Assembly (NCBI GenBank): GCA_019914945.1
Contig: CM034113.1
Coordinates: 1,240,001 to 1,304,000, forward strand
DNA length: 64,000 nt
Direction of reading: 5' to 3'
Origin: Typha latifolia
Lineage: Eukaryota > Streptophyta > Magnoliopsida > Poales > Typhaceae
A program made the translations under genes and the position numbers. Positions 34,508 through 47,400 of the stretch are shown one piece after another (position 1 is the stretch's first letter; each line of letters starts with the position of its first letter). The notes beneath the pieces are model-generated. The model saw nothing but the letters and a program-made list of their open reading frames with translations. It was not told the DNA's origin and made no database searches.

Positions 34508-36863
34508 CTAGACTTTCTTGTAGGTGTTTACAGGTTGAGACTTTGCCCCCCACTTTGAAAACCAGCTGATGCATCTCCTGATAACCTTATAACGCTGCAA
34601 TAGCATGCATATTTTATTAGAATATAAAAGAAAAAAAAAATACCGTTCTCTAACAGTTAAAGTTTTTAGAGTAATCAGTGAGTTAATATGGTACCAAAGC
34701 AAGAGGCTGTGGATTCAAATCCTGTATTAACTGTAGTAAAAATGTCTTTGCTCTTTTCTTTACGATCAGAATTCTCTTTTGCAGGTGTAAAGGGAGAATT
34801 CAAAAAAATTAATCAAAGCTGCAAAGGAGGATAGTTTTACAAGGCAAAACTCTTGTAGGTCAGAGGTCCAACTAGACAATAAATGGATACTATATTATAA
34901 GCATGTCTAGGCATTCATTTCTCCCTTGATTAAATCTGAGATGATAAAAATCAATGTACCTTGAATCCACGACTCTTATAGGGTCCAACTAGATAATAAA
35001 TGGATACTATATTATAAGCATGTCTAGGCATTCATTATTCCCTTGATTAAATTTGAGATGATAAAAATCAATATACCTTGAATCCACGACTTTTATCTCT
35101 TACAGAAGTAGTAGGCTTTGGTGAAGGTGATTTTAAATCATCACTCACTTTCTTGAAGATGTCAGTATAATGTATATTAGATTCATTGCCATTAGGAAAA
35201 GGTGGCACTGTCACTTCTTCTCCCTGTTGATTCAGAAAGAAATTGCATCTTATTACTCCACATAACAGAAAAAGATATTATTGACTTTACTGTGTTTTTA
35301 TGCAGGAGCGTATAGAGAAAGTGAGAGAACATGAGAGTTTACAGTTTCATAGTCTCGACGGCAAGAGCTCCCCCTGGATCCTCCTGTGGAAGGATTCTGT
35401 CTATGGCCTTTAGATGTAACTTTTCTATCTCGCAAAGAAGAACCTGATCCATGTACTGTTACTGGTTTGGCTTGAGAATTACCGTATCTCCCTTGCTCCA
35501 TATAGTTCTGATGAGGTGGTCTCTGAGCAGCAGAATTATGATGCAAAGGACCCTTCAATTTTGGAGCCTGTGGCCTAATTTTGTTAGAAGAGGCATGAGC
35601 AGGTGGTGCATTTTTGTGAATAGCTTCTGGATTTGGATTAGGATCAGTTGGCATTGTCATTGGCCCTGGCTTTATTTTTCGCAGATCATCAAAAATAAGT
35701 GTATAAGAATCATCTCCAGAAGTTTGACCGTCCGGGAACGCAGGAACATGGTATTTTTGCTGCAGTTACAATTAAACAGCTTGTCGTGAAATTAGATGCA
35801 AGGAAAATAATGAAGTCATTCTTGAAAGAAAACTTAAGCAGTTCATATACTGAGACAATCAATGCAATAAATAAAGAAGACTTGAAAGGCATCCATGACA
35901 AGTTTTCATTGATTTCTTCATATTTGTTTAGGCGATAAGCATTCTGAAGACTCTTCTTCGTAAGATCAATCTGATTCTTCAATTTCCTCTGCACTTCCAT
36001 GTTCCATCCAAGTCTATCCTATGTCACAATTAGTAAAACAGTTCTGCTGTAACTTTTTGTCATGTAGAGTTTCCATTTAATACATATCCATATCTTTTTC
36101 TTCATCGATTACCTCAATTATTGCCTGCAAAATCCTGACTTTTTTATACAATCTTCTACTGAAAACAGCAATTCTGCTCTTGTTACTTGGCATGTCAGCT
36201 TTCAACTTTGTTGGAGTTATAATGTGGGAGATCAAATCCACCAGAAATAAGGATCTAACGAGAGAAGGATACTGGGATGAAAGATTGAACGAAAAGGTTG
36301 AAGTTGGATGTTGCTAAATGGAGCAGCTAACTCTGCTTAATTAACGTTTATAATGATATTTGACAGGTTTCCAATATACCAAGCTGAAAGGAGAAGTACA
36401 AACCTCTTAAAAATAGAATGGAAAAGAAGGGATCAGAAAAGGCTACAACATATCTAGCATCAGTAAAAATTGAAAGATTTAAAAGAACAGTAGATTTACA
36501 GCATATTAAAATTGAATGTCTTTGGATAACATGGTTTACATTTGAAATTCTTGCTCCCAAATCTAGCACTAAAGAATCAAAAGATCTACATATATAAAGT
36601 AATGAAGTACTTTATGCATATGATAAATAAGATTCTGCAACAAAATAAACTGAGAAGCTACAACACAATATGTAGTTAAATGTCTATCATATACCATGTT
36701 CACAGCCAAAGCCTTTTGATGGACACCATCAATCTAAGGATGAAACCCAACAATTTATTTATCATTTCAAGAAAAAACGATAAGCTCCTCAATTTGTAGG
36801 ATGATAGATACTAACTCTCAAGAGGAAAAAAAAAAAAAAGGTACAAGAAGAACTCACCGCCAT
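34508..36863 (-). CDS. RIN4-like protein with two NOI-type motifs (218 aa, 4 exons)
   Basis: RIN4 is a small acylated plasma-membrane protein that represses basal defence and is guarded by CNL receptors. My model has exons 36863-36858 (MA), 35759-35343, 35223-35077 and 34594-34508, all phase 0 with GT/AG sites. The N-terminus reads MAQKYHVPAFPDG, then SYTLIFDDLRK, then MTMPTDPNPNPE, matching the order of RIN4 (N-NOI, then a NDPE-like segment). A Pro/Ser/basic linker leads to a second motif, EEVTVPPFPNG..HYTDIFKK, then a C-terminal RRCISWFSKWG with one Cys (198) as a possible acylation site. Thr22 and Thr161 sit in the YTxxF positions where RIN4 is phosphorylated. Odd: both F-G-x-W cores, the AvrRpt2 cleavage sites in RIN4, read F-P-x-G. 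Length fits Arabidopsis RIN4 (211 aa). The family call rests on recalled family features, not on a search. Confidence 0.75.
34865..35098. repeat. 117-bp tandem duplication across a splice donor of the RIN4-like gene
   Basis: 34865-34978 and 34982-35098 are about 95% alike. The copy nearer the exon contains the real donor (exon end at 35077). The other copy reproduces the last codons (RGFK) and the GTACAT donor inside the intron as a decoy. Confidence 0.85.
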
Positions 36864-38492
36864 TAGCCTCTTCAAATCCTCGAATAACAAACCACAGTGC
36901 TCGAGGGATCTTCTCCTAATCGAAGAAAACGAGGATTTCTTCGATTGCTTTGTAGAGAGGAGGAGAGAAAAAAGAAATAAGAAGACGGAAGATTGCAGTT
37001 GAAGTGCGCCATCCGATGGTTTTGAAAGTCTTCTTCATGACTAACGTACATATGATACTAAGATACTATTTTACTCAGCAAAAATAATATTATAAGGTTG
37101 GCAATTTATTATGCAACGTAGTCACACACTAACCCAAAGGGCTTTTAAATGAGTTCGGATTTAGCATAATGGAGTCTGTCTTTGTGTTTGCTCTTTTTAC
37201 ACATTTAATCTGAATTTATTCTTGCAAGGTTAAATGGATTGGATCATACTAACTCGTTTATGACTCGAGACCCATATAAATAAATTGTGTAATAAAGAGA
37301 TCGCGTTCTAAGTTTAATATTTCAATTTATGTAATAAACAGCTCAATTTGACTCGATTGCCACCCCTATGTGAGAAGCATTAACTAGTTTTGCAAATTTC
37401 TATTTTGAGTACAAAGACCTCAATGTACTTTCAACTTAAAAGTATTTAGGCATTAGTTCCTCTATAGTCTTAAACTAAGCTTTTCTTTTTGTGTGTGTGT
37501 GTGATTAGTATGATAAGATGAGCTTAAAGATTACATGCTGATAACGAATGGTGTAATTATATTCTTTATATTTTAACACACCCCCTTGTGTTTGGTTGGT
37601 ACTTTTATCAGGCCCGAGATATGGATCTGAATTCAGTAGAAATAAAGAAAATTAGTTCAATTGAAGCATCCCGTGTAATATTTTAAATCAAACTATGAAT
37701 GCCTGGCACAAAGAGCTTCAAAACTAGTGGGCTAAACTAGGAGTATGTAAAGGTAGATTTAAACCCCCAAGCCAACTCAAGTTGTATGCAATCTTAATCG
37801 AAGCTATCTAATGATCAAAATTACTTGCAGTGTGAATATTTATAATTTAGACTATTTTCTAGCTTGGAATTTATGCTGAAATAGTATGCAAAATTTGCCA
37901 GTCTAAAGTTGTCTTTTTCCAGCTTATTTAGAATCAAACCAAGCTTTCAATGTCTTGTCTCCTACCACATGTCAATGAATTGGATGCATAGTGTTATTAT
38001 GCTTAAATTTAATGATGAGAACGAGTTGAAAAGAACAAAGCCAAGTAGAGATATCAACAGGCTAAATGAATTGGATGCATAGTGTTATTATGCTTGGAAT
38101 AGAGTTTGCCTCTTTCATGAAATCAATGATAAAGTGCAATCAAGGAGAAGACCAGCTATGCTTATCCATTATCTGCCAAGATATTTGATATAATCATCAA
38201 CAAATGCAGCTAACCTAATCTTACTGCATAGACTAATATGAGCTCATAAACTCTTCTAAATCACTTCCGTACTCCATTATCTCACCTGTAAACTTTCTAG
38301 AGAGATCTGCTCATCCTTTGTCTATACAGAAATAGCAAATGTTAACAAAAGAAAATTGTTCATCGCCTGCTAGATATGCAACTGTCAAGTTGGCATTTTG
38401 CCATTATAGTGCATATATATATAAATAAAAGTTCCATGCATCGTTATGCGCTAATTTACACATGGCGCAACAAAATTGCGAAGCTCAAAATA
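36864..38492. other. Spacer between RIN4-like promoter and METTL13-like 3' end
   Basis: 36864-37020 is the likely 5' leader of the RIN4-like gene, containing a short upstream ORF that starts with ATGGCG near 37012. A GT microsatellite lies at about 37490-37502. An exact 30-bp direct repeat (37975-38004 and 38066-38095) lies near the METTL13 3' UTR. No gene is seen. Confidence 0.5.
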
Positions 38493-41400
38493 CTACTGCA
38501 AACATTGGAGCCTTTTCAAATCTATTTCTGTATCTGCTACAGGAAATTTCATCAGGTTCTGCAGTTTGGCCACAGATTCTGGGAAACGATCAATGTCAAT
38601 AGATGTTCCCATGGGGGAAGCGATGAGAACCTCGTTTACATCTTCCTCAAGCTGAAGGGAAAAAAGATGATGGAAGACCTGCATATAGAGTGATCATTAT
38701 AAGACAAAAACAATAATTCATAAATTTTCCAAGGCAAAAGATAGCATGTTCTGATTGGATCTTACTGTTTTCAACCGTGAAACAACCATCTCCCTAATTG
38801 TTGAGGATCGCGAGACCAAATTAATGATGAACAGGCCTCCTTGTGAGAGGAAATCTCGTGCAGATAGAAGAAATGTTTCTTCTACAAAATCTGCAGGAGG
38901 GCAAGTTAATCCAGAGCTGCACAGCAAGAGACAGAATCAGCGTCAAACTTTTATTGACAAGTATGTACTTATATTACAACTATATTTACCTAAGATCAGA
39001 TGAATCTGCATCAATAATGAGAATTTTGAGTCTACTACTCTTGCTCCCATTTGCAGCACAGTTGGTTTTACTTCCATCATCTGTGAGTTCATTTGATTTA
39101 GGAATATTTTCTTCATTCTTCGTATCTTCAGAATATCCTACCATATTATTGTCTTGGATATACTTAATACCATCACCAACATGTACCTAATTAAAACAGA
39201 GAAGATATGAACAAGATCAGCAAAAAAACATGCTGTCGAAGTACGGGAAGGAACTAAGATTGAATTGACAGAATCAACTTACTAACAAAATCAACATAAC
39301 AGGCATACATGAAAAGGTTTCTTAACATCAATTGATGGAAGTTCCCGACAAGTATATAATGGAAGAATTTATTGTAAAAGCACAAGTGGCACAATGTTAA
39401 TATCCATATGTTTTCTACATGTGGGTAGAAGAGGAATAGAGAGGGCAAGCAATCAAGCATGCTCAGCAGGAGGAAGAGTCTTCTTTTCTTTCTTTTTTTT
39501 CTTTTTTTTCTTTTTTTTTTTAACAGTAGGCAATATTTGAAGCTGGAAATTCAAAGGAAAAAAAGGACAGCTGTTGATCTGTTGATAAAGTGACAGGATA
39601 CATGATCACTACTCTAGATGAACCCATTTGGAAAAGGGTATCTTTAGTGTAGAACTCGAAATTCAATAAATTTGATTATGTTTGTTTTAGTGCGTTCAGG
39701 TCGGGTCAAATTATGATTCTATGATTCTGGATTGAACCATTCTATAAATGGGGCGGGCACTGTAGCGATCATCTCCTACTTCCTCATCTAAATTTTTTTA
39801 TTACATTCTTATCTCGTTGGAGCTATTATTGTCTAAGTTGGTCATCAAGGAGTCGCCGGAGTAAGCGAATAATACCAAACAAATCTCATATGAAGAATTT
39901 TTACTTGGATTATTGAATTTAGCTTTTCCACATGGATCTTAAGTGAGTGAATTCACTCACATAATTATCGTCTCGTCTTTCATACTATAATTCCTCTGTA
40001 TTATTATTCGTGCAGTATTATACTCCATACATTATCATCTTTTTATATTTTGTCATACTCCATTTCATGCAATAATTTAGTTCGTAAAATATTGATCTGA
40101 TACAACTGGACCTAGATCAAGTTGTATTGAAAGAAATAAATTTGTTTTGAAAGAAAATAAAGCTTTCTATCGGGGGACGTTCGAAAGCCAGGAATCGCGT
40201 TTAAACGCACTATGCGAATGCCTGCAGGCATTCACAAATACAGAGAACGAGATTTGTGCGTTCGAACAGCCTGATGCCTTTCGAACGCGCCCGTTCGAAC
40301 GCCTGCACACGTTCGCAAATATAGAGAACGGAAAATTTGTGTTCGAACAGCCTCGGGCGAGTTCGAACGCACCATGGCGAGAACACTTTGTTTTTAGGGT
40401 TTTATTTCTATTGTTTGAGTCTAAGAGGTAGCCTCTAAGTATTGTAGAGTACACCCTAGTTGAGTTATGTTATGAAATCATATTTTCTTCTTCTATCTCT
40501 CTTTTTCTCTTCTTCTTCTTCTTCCCCTAATTTCTCATCGTTCCCTAACCTTCATTGGTTAGATCTTCCTCCTCGTCTGTCGCAGCCCTACTTTTTCTAG
40601 GAGCGACCTCTTCTCTCCCCTTATTCTATTCCCTTCTTTAATCGCAAATATCCCTATCCACATATCATCTTCTTCCACCCTTTCCATCACTATCAAGAAC
40701 TCCCTTCAATCCAAATACTCATCCTATCCCTCATCAATCTGATTCGTAACATGATCTTCATGCATTACTATTATTCGTGCAAATAGTAAAATATTGGCTA
40801 CGGGTTGGTAGGATTTTGAGATTAGACACATGCTAGATATTCTTCGTGCATCTCCCTGTGGTGACTCAAGTCTACCTTGAAGTCTAAGGCAAACCTATCA
40901 TAATCAGTACATGATCCTTCAAAACTTTAAATGACTCTAATGCGGTTAGAAAACAGTTCCAAGTTAGATCAAAAATCTTCCTCAAGTGATTTTAATCTCT
41001 CTCTATGGTTAATGAAAAAGACAAATCACATTTATCGCATAGTGACATCTCTTAGTGTACCAAACCGGATCAATTGAGTAAAAACCTCGAGCGCATCTCA
41101 AGGTGACTTCTAATTGGTATGAATCTACTAGCACAATCCCAAGTTGAGATAGTTGGCACTATTGAGATTGAGGTTTAAATAATAAAATAGAGCATGATAT
41201 TAGCTTGCTAATTGCATCTTTGTAGCTTATATTTATTATTCATATTATGAGTTTGCTAGGTATTGTTATTAATTATTGAGCTTTGATTAATATCTCATAT
41301 TAGATAAGGAATGATTCTCTAATTTTTGAGTGGATTCATTCACTGAGCTAAAGTTGTTAGCTCATTCAACTCTTTTAATATTTCATATGCTTGTCAATGT

Positions 41401-44400
41401 AGCGAATAAACATAGGCACCGAGATACCTCCACTTAGAATATTGGCCCTAACACTTTTAAATAATGGTTCTTAGTTTCAAATTGAAAAGCTAAATGTTGT
41501 CTTTGAAATGTTTAGAAGACATTGATTGTAAATGTTAGATATTTTATACCTTTGAAGGTTTTTGAATTAGAGTTATTAAATTAATTTTGAGTTTCATTAT
41601 ATTATGGATACTTAGTTAAGGCTTCATATATCTTAAGTCTATTGGGATACGTCGGTCATGATCCATATTCCAAGTAGTGACAATTTGTACCTCTTTCTGT
41701 GTTCTTCATTTAGTGGCGATCGAGAAGTCATTCTATATCTCGCATGTTATGGAGCGGTGATCATGTATCCCATCACTTCATCGATAGCCACCATTTTCCC
41801 TTTGAATTTCTACCATTAGTTGGTATCAGAGCTTCCGTTTCGTCTACTTTCCATGTCACTAATTCCTTGGATAAGCCATCTATCATTTTGATGGTTGGGA
41901 AGGTGAGCTGAGACTTGGAGAGGCCTTCGGAGGCATGATGTACATTCTAAACAAATCTTGGCAACAAATTTTCTCAAAGAACTTGAATCAAATGAATTGC
42001 AGAGTTGGCTTTGCTACCACCTGATCCATCAGCTAGCATGACAAATCTGCCACTTCCAAATAAAACTAGGGTAACAAATAATAAGTCAAATACTTGCCCT
42101 CAATCTTTGGAAGCAGATTGAAGATTATTTTGAGGAAGCCAGTGATCATGCAAAATCCTTAAAATTTTCCATACAATATTTGGAGGAACATCCTCAAGGA
42201 GAACCCAATAACAGCTAGAACAAAATCTACAATTCCTATAATAAGTCCCAAAATAAAACAAGTTTAGGAATGATACCAGATTATGTTGGCAAACAAAACG
42301 CATGGAAAAACAATGCCAGATTTAAAATGGTGACTTTTATTAATCTGGCAATCTTCAAAGCAGGAAAAGGGGTCTAATCATAAACAGCAAGCAGCAAGTT
42401 TTATCTCATATTCTCATCTATTAAGTGGTTGGCTGAAGCTAGTTGATGAAAGATAATAGTGTCATTTTAACAGAGAGACATTTCCAAAAAACATAGGAAG
42501 AAGGGAATCAGAAAGTAAATAGCAGGTACCCAGCTTAATAATCATAAAATTATACCAACTCTCTAAATGGCACAAAAATGCAAACTTAGTGAAACAACTA
42601 ATTCATCCGCAGAGATTGATAAGAGCAAATAAAGCTAAACAAATAAAAGATGGCATTCTTTATTTTATTTTATTTATTTAGCAGGAGCTGCTAGTCACCT
42701 TCAACTGTTTATCCTCCGCAAAGTTGAAATATTCCCTTGCAAGATCTAAAATTATGGGATCCAACTCTGCCACCTGTGTGAATGACAGACTATAAGCATT
42801 TCTACACTTTGCACTATATATTTGAGCTGGTCAGCTTATGCAACTTACTTCAATTTCAAGAAAAGGAAGACATTTATGAAGAAACATAGGGAGAAGGCCA
42901 GCTCCAAGACCAATTATAATTGTTTTAACCTGCAGTACAATATTACACTTGGAAATCAAACCATTAGACAGAAAAAAGAAGTGCTCAGAGATTTCTTTCA
43001 TGAAGTGTCACCGATAGTTCTCACCTTCTCTCCAGATAATGAAGCAATGTCTAAAGAAGAGGCCACCAAGGCAAAGCCAGAAATAATACCACTATGATAA
43101 GAACTAGCAAGGGAGCTATGATTAATCTTCAGATCTCCTTTGGGTCCTCAATTAACAAAGAAATGAAAATAAAATATTAATATTGCAAATACTAGACCAG
43201 AAATACCTTCTACAATAATATCTCAAAAACTGATTTGTGTCTCAAATTAGAGAAAACCTACTATTCACTCAAGTAAAATCAGTCACCATAATCTTGGACG
43301 AAACAAAAAACCAAGACACTGAGAACATAGTAATAATGGTTTCTCTTGGACATGAAAATGTTTTCAGACCACCTATTAAAGCTAATATTATATAGAGACC
43401 TTTGGGGCCTTTTAGTCTCGATATAAATGGAGGCATTTGAAATGATATAGACATTTCTCGCAACATTAAATTCAGCAAAAGACCATATTAGTAACTCAGA
43501 CATTCTAAAGTTTCACATTGTTCAATGTTCACAAAGCTATTTAGGAACTTTCACCTTCTATTTTCCTAAATGCATTAGAAGTTGATCTAGAAGGTAAGTT
43601 TCATTAACTGATGGTTAAGGGGAAGGTGGCAAACTGTCAACCATAGTACATAGAAGATTGAGGACCTAGACCTATCAATGCTCCATATCCCACTGTCTTA
43701 ACGCCATCCATCCTAATGTCCCATTCAGACCTTGCTTAAGCCTCATCCATTACACCCCGATCCTTACTCCTTAAAGCCTTTCTAATTTTATGCTACCAAA
43801 ACAAATTACTAGTAATGAAACTTAACATTGGTTTCTTGGATTTTACATAATAAACTGTTTTAAATAGTTCATGTATATTGAATCCAAACAGTCTCCATTC
43901 TGCACACTCCATCGGTCCATAGATTTGTTCTACATCTGAAGGCCCATATGTCTAGATAAATAACTTGCTGCAATCAAGTAAATATTTATTGTTATCATTT
44001 AAGGGCTAACACAACTGGAGCAATGGCTATAAGGTCTCAAGTCTGAACCGAAAAAGGATCATAAATCTTTCAAATAGTTTGGACAAAACCATATCAGAAC
44101 TGATCAACTCACAGTTGCCACAATATTTTCACAAATCTTCCTGTTTCTCAAGCAAACCTTTGGATGTCCACCAGCTATGGCAAAAGTTCAGTTTTTTATT
44201 TTTAAGAAAATTAATCAAAAACACTTCATGTTATGTTTTCATTATCATTTATACCCTACCATATGTATATTTATCATTCTACTCCTACATTTTGTTTTTT
44301 TTTTTTTTTGCCTCAAAAACACCCTAAGTTAACTTTAACTATAAGAACTAGAAGAAAAAAAAAAAAAAGAGAAGAGGGCGCACGTGCATAGCTCGTGTAA

Positions 44401-47400
44401 CCCCCTTCCCTCTCCTTCTCTGTCACGCAGTAGGAGTGGTCGTGGGATTTCCGACCACTCTAAATCAAATCCAAATTTGGATTAAGATTTAAACCTAACC
44501 TATAAATATAAACCTTAACCATATTATTTCACACACTACACTATTATCTGTCTCTCTCTTCTTCCCAACCCTCGTCAGAGTTTTTGCCGTGGGATCAAAC
44601 CACCAGAGCACTGCCGGAGCAATTGGAGATCACCATGTGACTTGTCGATGAGCCCTCTCTCAACCTACAAATTAAATTTAAATTTAATAAGGTAGCTTGA
44701 AGATACCTAAAATTGGTGCTCGTGGCTTTGTCGACGAATTGCGCTGACCAGCGGCTTCGGGTCACTATTGCTCCTTCACTGGAACCTTCACATCGCCAAC
44801 CTCATGTGTGGATACTCTCTTTCGAGCTCTCATGGCTCGGATCGCCCCCAGCCATAGAGAGAGAAAGGCTATCAGGAGTGGCTACCCCAACAATCTTGCT
44901 CCACCACGTGAGGTCGCAAGGTCGTGGCGGTGGCGAAGGGGACCTCTGAGATAGATGAAGTCTAGCTCGAGTAAGCCCGAGCCAATCAATTTAAATTTGG
45001 GTTCAAGTCTGAATTTCGGATCCAGCAGACCAAACCCAATTAGTGTTAGGGGATTAGGCCTTTAGCCCAATCCATTTAAGTGGATTTCTAGGTGAGTTGC
45101 GGGCCAACTGCAACTCAGCCCAATCCTTTTGGGCTTATATTGACCCATTTAAAAAATTATGATATGGGTTAAATTAAATTTTTGTTATTTATTTATTATT
45201 AAAGATGGTGACTTTTAGCACGTGGACTAGAGTTTTCAGTCATTTTCACCTAGACTCAGGTGAGTGGTTTGCTCACATTTAATCTGTCTCGTATTTTATA
45301 AGGATTTTTACAAATCACATTCTATTTATTTTGCCTGTTTTGTGATTTGCACCCGTCTTGGGAAATTTTATAATGCGACCCCTCATTTTTCCTATAATAT
45401 TCATTTTAATACCCTAACATTACTCTAGCTAACTATGTTATATGGTTTATAAGACTCTAGTTTAAAGATTACTAAAATACTCTTAAAAGATCCTCCTGAC
45501 CTAACCTAAATCCCCACAAAATCATTTTTCCCAAACTAAACCCTATCCAACAAAATCTAAATCTTTTTTTCTAAAACTAAACCCTACTCCCACAAAACCA
45601 TACGAATCTCTCAAAATCCCTACGACATACAAGCTTTAGAAGCTCCCCCAACTTCACCCATTTGTCTCCATTTCTCCGGCTCAAACCCAATTTTTTTTTC
45701 TATCTTTCCTCAAATTTTCTTAATCTTCTTCCCTGTCTTTGAAGTCGCAAGCAGCAAAGTCGGCTTAGCGTTTGGAAAGCTCTGAGATCTCCACGGTTTG
45801 GAGTTTGGAAGCTCTCAGGTTAGCTTAGCATTTAAGAGATGTTCTCATGGTTTGGAAAAAAGCAATAAGTTATGGAAGTTCAAGTTATGAATAAAATTAG
45901 AGATGAGTACAAAAGTAATTTAGGAATGTTATAAATTACATAGTGGATTATAACAAAATATTCTCTTTCTAGTATTGTTCTGTTTGATTATGGTTAGGTT
46001 AAGTTAACACAGGGTATTAAATGAACATGATAAGAAAAAGGAGTTGCGTTATAAAATCTCCAAAAACGAGGTACGAATCACAAAATAGGCAAAATTGTAT
46101 GTGAGGCGGCACGCTGGTCACCCCTCCAACACGAATGGCGGCCACCCATTGGCGTCCAAACTGCCTAGGCGAACTTGGCGAGCTACCAAGTCGAGTAGCG
46201 GGACAAGCAGGCTCAATCATTTCCCTCTTTTGATCATCTCCGAGGGCAACAAGCGAGTACACGTTCTCCCTTACCGATACGCAACACAGTGGTATGCCAG
46301 CTTTTCGACCGAATCCAAATCGAAATCAAATTTTGATCTCTCTCTAAATATAAACTCTAACCCTATTTTTCACACCCTACGTCGATATCTCTCTCTCTCT
46401 CTCTTTCCTAAACCCATCGGAGCACCCACTGTGGGATCAGACCGCTGGAGCAATTAGAGACCACCACTTCTTTCTTCGGTCAGTCCTCTCCCATCCCTTA
46501 AAGTTAATTAAAGTTTAATAGGTTAGAAGAGAAATACCTAATTTTTGGATTGCAGCTTCGTTAGCAAATCATGCAAGCCGGCGATTTCGAATCGTTGCCA
46601 CTTTGTCATCGAAAACTTCACGTCATTAGCCTCGTGTCATAGGTGTTCTCCTTTGGAGAACTCGCGGCTCAGATCGTGATCAGCCATGGATGGAAGATCT
46701 TCCACCGCCAGTCACATGGCTAATCTTCCTTTCCCTCGTTCAGGTAGTCGAGGTTGCGAGGGGTACTGTTGGCGCGATCAATGAACTGTTGGCAACAATG
46801 ATTGCTGACGATCTTCGTTTCTCTCCCTCCCCTTTCCTCTCTCTTTTATTTTCTCCCTCGTCGTTCTTGTCAAGATCAACCCGAGCCAATCTTTTTCTTC
46901 TCTCGGGTTCGAATCTAGTTTTGGACCCAAGGACCTGATGCAATCCATATTTGTTAAGTTGTGGGCTCCCGATCCTTTATTTGGTATTGGGTTGGGCCTT
47001 GGCCTAGCCTGATTATTATGAAAATGTTGGCTACGGGCCAATCACAGCCGACCCAAACCTTTGGGCTTAAATTAACCTATTTCAACAAATTAATTAGTTT
47101 AAATTTTAGAAACTATAATATTGGTTAGATTAAAATTTTGTTATTTTTTCATTACTAAAGATGGTGAATTTTAATACGTAGACTAGAAATTTCAGTCATT
47201 TCACCTAAACTCAAGTGAGTGAGTTCACTCACATTTTATCCATCTTGTATTTTATATTTATTAATATGATTATGTATCTTCCTCTGTGCAAATTAAACAT
47301 CAAATTTTTGTGTGCAAATTAAACATCATATTTCTGTGTGCAAATTAAACATTATATTTCTATGTGCAAATTTAATATTATAATTCAATGTGCGAAATAT

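Noticed and set aside
40147..40431. 94-codon frame with repeated F-E-Q-P words
   Set aside because: The protein repetition follows from the ~105-bp DNA repeat; no start context or family resemblance.
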